Shown here one piece after another: positions 58,229 to 64,000 of a DNA stretch of 64,000 bases. A program made the position numbers and the translations under genes. Source of the DNA: Acidobacteriota bacterium (GTDB lineage: Bacteria > Acidobacteriota > JAAYUB01); assembly GCA_029565065.1 (NCBI GenBank), contig JAKQOW010000092.1:1-64000 (forward strand), in the 5' to 3' direction. Under the pieces are notes generated by a model. It was not told the origin of the DNA, did not search any database, and saw nothing but the letters and a program-made list of their open reading frames with translations. The number at the start of each line of letters is the position of its first letter. The first letter of the stretch is position 1.

Positions 58229-59178
58229 GATGCGCGGCCTCCTTCGTTGCCGATGAGGTAGTCGTAGAGCGACTGCACGTCGTCGTCGGCGGGCTGGATG
58301 CCCTCCATGGCCAGGTTCTCCTCGACGGCGATGCGGTTCATGAGCCGGTAGAAGCCGGCGGCGTCCTTCGTCCGCAGCAGCAGGCCGCGGCCGTCGGAAT
58401 GGAGCTTGACCTCCACGGCATGGTTGAGCTCGAAGATCCGCGCCGCCAGGACGGCCGGGCGGTCGCAGCGGACCAGGATCTGCATGGGGTGTTCCTCGAC
58501 CTCCTCGCGGACGTCGTGAATGCCGCCCTCGGCCACCACGTAGCCGTGGTTCATCAGGATGACCCGGTCGGAGAGGATGTCCACCTCGTGCAGGATGTGG
58601 CTGGAGACGATGACGATGCAGCCGTCCGCCGCCACCTCCTGAAAGATGGCGATGACCTCGGCCCGGGCCATGGGGTCGAGGCCGTTGAGCGGCTCGTCGA
58701 GGATGAGCACGCGGGGCTTGTGAGCGATGGCCTGGGCCAGCTTGATCCGCTGCCGCATGCCCTTGCTGTAGGCGGCGATCTTCTTGCCGGCCGCGTCGGT
58801 CATGTTCACGCGGGCCAGGGCGTCCCGGGTGAGCGCCTCCACCTCGGCCTCGGGCAGGCCGTGGAGCCGCAGGAAGCCGCGGATGAAATCGGAGCCCGTC
58901 AGCCCCTTGGGGAAGGCGTCGTACTGGGTGCAGTAACCGACGTGGCGGAAGACCCGCTCCGGCCGGTTCACCGGGATGCCCAGCACCTCGATCTCGCCTT
59001 CGGTGGGCCGCAGCAGTCCGGTCATGAGGTTCAGCAGGGTGGTCTTGCCGGCGCCGTTCGGGCCCACCAGGCTGGTGATGCCGGGCTCCACCGCCAGGCT
59101 CACCCGGTTCACCCCGAGCACCTCGCCGTAAAACTTCGAGACGTCGCGCAGGACGATGCGGGGGTTGGCGTCCATCAT
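58225..59178 (-). CDS. ABC transporter ATP-binding protein (second pair)
   Basis: 317 residues. Walker [10 protein letters not shown] at 39-47, signature YSKGMRQRIKLAQAI, Walker B VLILDEPLNGLDP and the switch His in VSSHILHEVD are all there. The C-terminal ~80 residues form the extra regulatory part typical of ABC-2 exporters of the CcmA/NatA type. The start shares ATGA with the stop of the first permease gene. Function should be export of a hydrophobic or lipid-like substrate; unknown. Confidence 0.9.
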   Translation of the reverse strand: MMDANPRIVLRDVSKFYGEVLGVNRVSLAVEPGITSLVGPNGAGKTTLLNLMTGLLRPTEGEIEVLGIPVNRPERVFRHVGYCTQYDAFPKGLTGSDFIRGFLRLHGLPEAEVEALTRDALARVNMTDAAGKKIAAYSKGMRQRIKLAQAIAHKPRVLILDEPLNGLDPMARAEVIAIFQEVAADGCIVIVSSHILHEVDILSDRVILMNHGYVVAEGGIHDVREEVEEHPMQILVRCDRPAVLAARIFELNHAVEVKLHSDGRGLLLRTKDAAGFYRLMNRIAVEENLAMEGIQPADDDVQSLYDYLIGNEGGRAS

Positions 59179-60035
59179 CGCACCACCTCGTAGGCCCGCA
59201 CGCGCCGGTAGAGCAGGAACAGGAATCCGGCGCACTGGGCCAGGATGATCGCGCCGGCCCAGACGGGCGGGATGACGGCGTCCGTCTCGGCGAGGAAGAG
59301 GGCGTCCCAGACGATCTTGAGCAGCTCGGCCGGGTTCAGGACGACGCCCCACTGCGTGCTCAGCATTTCGTTGAACGCCTCGGCGACGCCGGCGCTGATG
59401 AGGAAGAAGCCCAGGATCAGGAACCCGGCCACCGGCCGCCACTTCACCCAGGCGGAGAAGGCCAGCGCCAGCAGCGCCAGCACCAGGATCCAGGCCCACG
59501 AGCCCAACCAGATCGCCACGGCGATCCGCACGTTGGCGAACAGCCAGCCCGCGCCCGCCATGGTGCATTGAAAGATGAAGAGCGCCAGCAGGGGGATCCA
59601 GGTCAGGAGCGAGAGGAAGCCCACCAGGACCGTGAGCTTGCCGAGGATGTACTCGGTGCGGGAGAACGGGCGGGCCAGGATCAGCGGCAGCGCGTTGTTG
59701 GACAGGTCCGGCGCGATGAGCCCCGGCCCCACGATGGCGGTGAGGAACATCCCCAGGCCCGTCTGGATCGCCAGGAAGTACAGGAAGAAGTCGGCGTTGA
59801 TGGGGAGCAGGTCCCGGATGGTCTGACCGATCATCTGGAGGCCGAGGGTGTTGTAGTGCAGGTAGATCAGGATGGCGCCCACCGCCGGCGCGGCGAAGCA
59901 GAGGATGAAGAACGCAAAGAAGAGCCGCGAGCGGAACAGCCCGGCCATGGCGTAGCGGGTGAGGACCAGGCAGCGGAACCGGGACGGCGTGAGCGGCCCT
60001 TCGTACGGCTGATAATTGTGTTTATAAACCGCCAT
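59175..60035 (-). CDS. ABC-2 type transporter permease (first pair)
   Basis: 286 residues with six membrane helices, beginning [20 protein letters not shown]. The first ~25 residues are cytoplasmic and precede a basic patch. Loop [20 protein letters not shown] is the permease-ATPase coupling region. The start lies 14 bases inside the first ATPase gene, with GGAGAACGG before it. It pairs with that ATPase. Confidence 0.85.
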   Translation of the reverse strand: MAVYKHNYQPYEGPLTPSRFRCLVLTRYAMAGLFRSRLFFAFFILCFAAPAVGAILIYLHYNTLGLQMIGQTIRDLLPINADFFLYFLAIQTGLGMFLTAIVGPGLIAPDLSNNALPLILARPFSRTEYILGKLTVLVGFLSLLTWIPLLALFIFQCTMAGAGWLFANVRIAVAIWLGSWAWILVLALLALAFSAWVKWRPVAGFLILGFFLISAGVAEAFNEMLSTQWGVVLNPAELLKIVWDALFLAETDAVIPPVWAGAIILAQCAGFLFLLYRRVRAYEVVR

Positions 60036-60993
60036 GGCCGTTCTCCATCGCTTTCAGAAAGATGTCCTGCAGGGAATCGCGCTTGTAGTTCAAGCGCCGG
60101 ATCTGGATGTCCCGCTCGGCGGCCAGCACGTACAGGTCGCGGATCTCCACGCCCTCGGGCAGCACCATCTTGAGACGGTTCCCCGGTGCGGCGGCGCATT
60201 CGCAGCCGCGCGCCGACGCCATGGCCAGCAGCGGGGCCGCGTCGCCGACGATTTCCAGTTCCAGGAACTTCCGGTTGGCGCGCCGCTCCGCCTCGAGGTC
60301 GCAGACGTGGGCCACCCGGCCGGCCTTCAGGATCAGCACCTCGTCGCAGCAATCCTCGACGTCCTTGAGCAGGTGGGAGGAGAGCACGATGCGGGTCCGG
60401 CCGGAGTCGCGGATCTCCTGGATGAGCCGGATCATCCGCTGGCGGGCCGGCGGGTCCATGCCGTTGGTGGGCTCGTCGAGGATGAGCAGCTCCGGGCCGT
60501 GGACGATCGCCTGGGCCAGCTTCGTGAGCTGCCGCATGCCGAACGAATAGGTCCCGATCTTCCGGTACCGGGCCTCGCCCAGCCCCACCCAGGTGAGCGC
60601 CTCGTGCGCCCGCTCCAGTGCCGCGGCGCGCGGTAGGCCGGTGATCTCGGCCAGCATCCGGGTCAGGCGCAGGGCGCTGAACCCGGCGATGAAGCTGTCG
60701 TTTTCGGGCATGTAGCCTGTCAGCCGCCGGATCTCGCGGTGCTGGAGCCGGATATCCAGACCCATCACTCGCGCGGCGCCGGCCTGGGCGGGATGGAAGC
60801 CCAGCAGGGTGTGGAGCAGGGTGGTCTTGCCGGCGCCGTTGGGCCCGAGGAGCCCGATGGCGCGGCCCGTCAGGGTGCTGGTGAGTTCGTCGAGGATGGT
60901 CTTGGCGCCGAATCGCACCACGAGGCCGTCCAGCTCGATCAGGGGAGGACGGCCCGCGGGGGAGGCTGGGGTAACACGATCGCCTGGGCTCAT
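60022..60993 (-). CDS. ABC transporter ATP-binding protein (first pair)
   Basis: 323 residues: Walker [10 protein letters not shown] at 50-58, signature [15 protein letters not shown], Walker [14 protein letters not shown], switch His in [11 protein letters not shown]. The C-terminus holds a regulatory domain ending in [21 protein letters not shown] precedes the ATG. A strong hairpin separates it from the anti-sigma gene upstream by 66 bases, so expression may be lowered relative to that gene. Confidence 0.9.
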   Translation of the reverse strand: MSPGDRVTPASPAGRPPLIELDGLVVRFGAKTILDELTSTLTGRAIGLLGPNGAGKTTLLHTLLGFHPAQAGAARVMGLDIRLQHREIRRLTGYMPENDSFIAGFSALRLTRMLAEITGLPRAAALERAHEALTWVGLGEARYRKIGTYSFGMRQLTKLAQAIVHGPELLILDEPTNGMDPPARQRMIRLIQEIRDSGRTRIVLSSHLLKDVEDCCDEVLILKAGRVAHVCDLEAERRANRKFLELEIVGDAAPLLAMASARGCECAAAPGNRLKMVLPEGVEIRDLYVLAAERDIQIRRLNYKRDSLQDIFLKAMENGHGGL

Positions 60994-61010
60994 GCATGCT
61001 CCTGAAACCG

Positions 61011-61051
61011 CCGGCGGGGGAGGCGGCCGGCGAAGGCCGCCTCCCCGCCGG
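61011..61051 (-). other. Very stable GC hairpin between the anti-sigma and ABC genes
   Basis: A 17-bp stem with one bulged G (arms 61011-61028 and 61035-61051) surrounds a 6-base loop. There is no T run on the minus strand, so it is more likely an mRNA stabiliser or attenuator than a terminator. Confidence 0.6.
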
Positions 61052-61059
61052 GAGGGGAA

Positions 61060-63711
61060 TTAAAGCGTCAACCGTTTCGGCCGCGGCCGGGTGGCGGACG
61101 GAACCTTGTTCGACTGCGGACGAGCTTTCATCAACCGGTCCGGACTGGCGAACTTGGCCCAGTCGGCCGGGTTCAGACTCATCAGGCCGGTGCCGGTGAG
61201 CACGATGCGGTCGGTTTCGCCGTACGCGCAGAAGAGCATCGGTTTGAGTTGCAGGAGGAACTCGCGCACCTGCTGCAGCTCGTCGGCCGACATGTCGCCC
61301 GCGCGTTCCGGCACGATGCCGGCCAGCGAACCGGCCAGCTTCTGCGCGTTGTGATAGGCCACGGCGGAGAACTGGGCGAAGCGGTCCGTGGGCAGGGCCG
61401 CCTGAAAATCAGCGCTCTGGGGTAGGGTGTAGCCGTTGAGCCGGTTGGCGATGGCCTGCGTGATGAGCGAGCGCTCGGGGGCCATGATGAGGTAGCCGTC
61501 GTGGAAGGAGTAGTGCACGGTGACGGCGCTGTCCGCTGACGCCACCGTGTAGTAGGTGTCGCCCGACAGCTCGTCGCGCCGGATCGACAGGGTCGCTTTC
61601 CCTTCCGCGGCCAGCTTGCCGTTGATCGCCTCGATCAGGCGCTCCAGCGAACCCTGGAAGCGGACGGGGTCGTCCACCAGCAGCACCAGCTTCCAGGCCG
61701 GATTCGGCAGGACCGGCCCGTCCACGGCCAGGAGGAACTCGCCGCCCAGGGGCGCGGCCAGGTCATCGCGGAGGCTCAGACCCGTTTCGTCCTCGAATTT
61801 CAGCAACTCTTCGAGATCTCCCGGCTGGACGGTGGCGAGGATGTCGAACAGCTCGTCCACGATCGCCCGGGGCTCCTTGGCCAGGACGCAGGCGGCGGCG
61901 TAGGCGTCGGGCGACACGAAGTCCAGCGTGCCCATGGCGCCCGGCTCGCCGAGCCAGGAGGGGATGCCCCGGCGCTCCCCGGCAAAGCTGACGGCGAGGC
62001 GCAACTGGGGCTGGTCCGAAATGGTCTTCTGTTCCACCACGAGGTAGCGGACGTCCTGGAATCCGAGCAGCTCGTGCGTCGCCGGATCCGCCGTCGCGTC
62101 CTCCAGCCGGAGGCCGGCCAGGTCGGCGGCGAACAGCCACGCGGCACCGTCGGCGTACGACTGGGCGATCTGGGCGCCGAAGGCGGATTGGAGGAACGAG
62201 CCCGTGCCGGCGGCCGCGGCGGCGGCGCACTGGCGCAGGGAATCGGGCGCGCTGCTCACGAACAGATGATCGGCGGTAACCAGGACGTAGAGGGCCTCGA
62301 CGCCGGCGGCGGGCAGCAGAGCCGGATCGTCAACCAGGATCACCGGCACCTCGCGCCCCGTCTGGCTGTTCAGGCGGCTGATCTCGTCCGCCAGCATGTC
62401 GCGCAGGCTCGCGGCGTCCTTCACCTCGGCCAGCAGCACGATGCCGGGATGCTCATCCTCGAGGTCCCACGCACCCACCACCACCTCGTCGCCCAGGTGA
62501 GCGCCGAGGGCGCGGAAGCGCTGGAGCACGCCGACGACCTCGTTGAGCTCCGCGTCGGACAACTCCCGGGCCAGCGCGGCGGCCAGTTCCGGGTTGCTCC
62601 GGATGCTCTGGAAGAAGGTGTCGCCGGCGTCGGCCAGCTCCTCGCTGACGTTGGGCAGGGCGGCGACGATCACGGTGTCCTCGGGCAGCAACGCCGCCAG
62701 GCGGGGATCGAAGCGCAGCGGGACGTTCGTCACCGACTGGAGCAGTTGCCGGCTCGTGTCAGCCACCTGCTGCAGCAAGGCCTGGTACTGGTCCGCCTCC
62801 AGGCTCCAGCCCACTTCCCGGGCCAGCGCCGCCGGGCGGATGCTGGCGTGGGTGGTGACCTGGTGGCCGGGGAACAGCTTGCTGGTCTGGCCGCCGTGGT
62901 CCACCCAGACCTCGCCCTCGAGGACGGAGACGCGGGACCCCTTGGCGCCGCTGGTGACGCTGAACACCGTGCCCTTGACGGAAACCTGGCAGTCGGTGGT
63001 GTTTACGAACAGGTGGTGGCCCGCTGTCTGGCGGGCGGCGCGCACGATGACGGAACCGTGCCGCAACCCGACCGCCGTGCCGTCGGCACGGCCGCTGACG
63101 GCCAGCTCCGCGCGTTCGTTCATTTCCAGCCGGCTGCCGTCAGCCAGGTTGAGAATGGCGCGGGTGCCCCGGGCGGTGCGGATCGTCTGCCCGGCCGGGA
63201 TCGTCACGCCCGCCGTGACGGGCTGAATCCGGCCGTCCTGGACGACGAACAGCCGCCCGTCCACCCGGTCCACCACCGCGGTGGCCTCGGCGCGGGAGGC
63301 GAACGGATTTAGATAGAGCACCAGCGGGATGGCCAGGGCCAGGAGCAGGACGGCCGCGGCGGCCAAAGCCCAGCGCGGCGAGAGGGCCGCGGGCCGGCGG
63401 ACCGCCGGTGCGGCGGAGGACGCGGTGGTCTGCCAGACCGCCTTGCGGCAGGCGACACAGTTGCGGATGTGATCCTCGAACAGCGTCCGCCGCGCGGCCG
63501 GCAGACTCCCGTCGCGATAGGCGGGGATCAGGCTGCGGAAGCCGGCGCAGTCGCGGATGCAGACATCGCCGGCGGGTGCGGCCGACGGGGCGGCGGCCTC
63601 CGCCAGCTGCTGGCGGACCCGCGCGGCGGCGGCGGCGAATTCGGCCGCGTCCGGCAGGTCCGTCTGCATGGCGTCGATCATGTCGTCGAGTTTCGGTTTG
63701 CGGGTGTCCAT
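61060..63711 (-). CDS. Membrane anti-sigma factor with zinc finger, FecR and DUF3352-like domains
   Basis: 883 residues. The N-terminal ~100 carry a zinc-finger anti-sigma pattern: C55, H81, C85, C88 in FEDHIRNCVACRK. A membrane helix lies at about 115-136. FecR-like beta repeats follow at about 145-290 (VVDRVDGRLFVVQ, GQTIRTARGTRAILNL, VNTTDCQVSVKGTVFSV). The remaining ~550 residues look like DUF3352 (FDPRLAALLPEDTVIVAALP, VVVGAWDLEDEHPGIVLLAE, then repeats of the same plan). It would hold the ECF sigma factor and sense an envelope state. ATG 63711 is chosen for its AGGGAGAA site; it lies 14 bases after the sigma gene stop. Confidence 0.88.
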   Translation of the reverse strand: MDTRKPKLDDMIDAMQTDLPDAAEFAAAAARVRQQLAEAAAPSAAPAGDVCIRDCAGFRSLIPAYRDGSLPAARRTLFEDHIRNCVACRKAVWQTTASSAAPAVRRPAALSPRWALAAAAVLLLALAIPLVLYLNPFASRAEATAVVDRVDGRLFVVQDGRIQPVTAGVTIPAGQTIRTARGTRAILNLADGSRLEMNERAELAVSGRADGTAVGLRHGSVIVRAARQTAGHHLFVNTTDCQVSVKGTVFSVTSGAKGSRVSVLEGEVWVDHGGQTSKLFPGHQVTTHASIRPAALAREVGWSLEADQYQALLQQVADTSRQLLQSVTNVPLRFDPRLAALLPEDTVIVAALPNVSEELADAGDTFFQSIRSNPELAAALARELSDAELNEVVGVLQRFRALGAHLGDEVVVGAWDLEDEHPGIVLLAEVKDAASLRDMLADEISRLNSQTGREVPVILVDDPALLPAAGVEALYVLVTADHLFVSSAPDSLRQCAAAAAAGTGSFLQSAFGAQIAQSYADGAAWLFAADLAGLRLEDATADPATHELLGFQDVRYLVVEQKTISDQPQLRLAVSFAGERRGIPSWLGEPGAMGTLDFVSPDAYAAACVLAKEPRAIVDELFDILATVQPGDLEELLKFEDETGLSLRDDLAAPLGGEFLLAVDGPVLPNPAWKLVLLVDDPVRFQGSLERLIEAINGKLAAEGKATLSIRRDELSGDTYYTVASADSAVTVHYSFHDGYLIMAPERSLITQAIANRLNGYTLPQSADFQAALPTDRFAQFSAVAYHNAQKLAGSLAGIVPERAGDMSADELQQVREFLLQLKPMLFCAYGETDRIVLTGTGLMSLNPADWAKFASPDRLMKARPQSNKVPSATRPRPKRLTL

Positions 63712-63725
63712 GGTTGTTCTCCCTG

Positions 63726-64000
63726 TCAGATCTGCATGTGGGACTGGAGACGGCGGCGGGCGCGCAGAAGGGTGACGGCGACGACGCCCCACGAGATGCC
63801 GAGCATCCGGCCGATCTCGCTGTTGGTGTATCCCTCCACGTAGCGCAGGACGAAGATCTCCGCCGCCCGGGGGCTGAGCCGGGCGATGGCCGCCCGCAGG
63901 CGGTCACCCAGTTCGGCCCGGGCGCTCACTTCGTCGGGCTGCGGCTGGCCGGAGTCGCGCGAACCGGGCACCGCCTCCAGCGAGGCGCCGCGGCGACGCT
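63726..64000 (-). CDS. ECF sigma factor, 5' part outside window
   Basis: Only the C-terminal 91 codons are seen; the frame is open to the window edge. The visible part is sigma region 4. RLRAAIARLSPRAAEIFVLR is followed by the helix-turn-helix YTNSEIGRMLGISWGVVAVT and the basic tail LRARRRLQSHMQI. This is the sigma24/RpoE-like arrangement where sigma and anti-sigma genes are adjacent. The partner is encoded 14 bases downstream. Confidence 0.9.
   Translation of the reverse strand, partial: RRRGASLEAVPGSRDSGQPQPDEVSARAELGDRLRAAIARLSPRAAEIFVLRYVEGYTNSEIGRMLGISWGVVAVTLLRARRRLQSHMQI

Noticed and set aside
58225..59568. 447-codon version of the second ABC ATPase
   Set aside because: The extension lies inside the permease gene in another frame; ATG 59178 overlaps its stop as ATGA and starts the ATPase fold.

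Overview
This 64 kb window is high-GC bacterial chromosome, densely coded on both strands. Base composition looks uniform by eye, apart from a short AT-rich patch near 2300-2360. I see no integrase, transposase, phage gene, CRISPR array or rRNA. The gene content points to Acidobacteriota or a close relative. The clues are a DUF2911 lipid-envelope type protein, a kinase with C-terminal TPR repeats, exported S9 and tricorn peptidases, a PIG-L deacetylase, and beta-propeller/GGDEF receptors. This is an inference from gene mix, not a phylogenetic result. Genes mostly have GGAGG-type ribosome binding sites. Sigma70-like promoters can be read by eye; many have the -10 form TACAAT, 17-18 bases from a TTGnnn box.

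Layout. 1-4.2 kb: a cut-off Cys/Met-metabolism PLP enzyme, a DUF2911 protein, a small Gly-rich membrane protein, and a sodium:solute symporter. The symporter is translationally coupled to a 49-residue membrane protein and a large exported PIG-L deacetylase (to 6.7 kb). 6.9-8.4 kb: an MFS transporter, then a tRNA-Val/tRNA-Asp unit with its own promoter and terminator. 8.5-16.2 kb: a six-gene operon related to hydrogenase-4/complex I. Its large subunit lacks the nickel-binding cysteines, so it fits the energy-converting hydrogenase-related (Ehr) type rather than a hydrogenase. 16.4-30.1 kb: a prolyl oligopeptidase, a Ser/Thr kinase-TPR protein, an ornithine-cyclodeaminase-like enzyme with an iron-sulfur L-serine dehydratase, an exported methyltransferase-like protein, an amino-acid permease, a TlpA-like thioredoxin and an outer-membrane barrel protein.

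30.3-42.7 kb: lipid and envelope functions. These are an acyl-activating enzyme fused to an acyl carrier domain and a PlsC acyltransferase, a FabF ketosynthase, SixA, a tricorn-type protease, an MscS channel with a duplicated periplasmic module, an acyl-ACP thioesterase and a DUF72 protein. 42.7-49.9 kb: two large beta-propeller/GGDEF receptors flank a tandem-duplicated discoidin-like exported protein. 50.1-52.6 kb: a flippase-like/glycosyltransferase fusion, a zinc-ribbon protein and a coiled-coil miniprotein. 52.7-57.2 kb: a CbiX-like chelatase and the E1 and E2 subunits of 2-oxoglutarate dehydrogenase. 57.4-64 kb: an ECF sigma factor (cut off), an anti-sigma/FecR/DUF3352 protein and two overlapping ABC ATPase/permease pairs, all on the minus strand.

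Together the genes suggest a protein- and peptide-degrading heterotroph with a membrane-bound ion-pumping ferredoxin- or quinone-linked complex, active fatty-acid and phospholipid handling, and c-di-GMP signalling. The best candidates for something little described are the Ehr-like operon, the exported methyltransferase-like protein, the symporter micro-subunit, the flippase-GT2 fusion and the two receptors around the discoidin-like protein.
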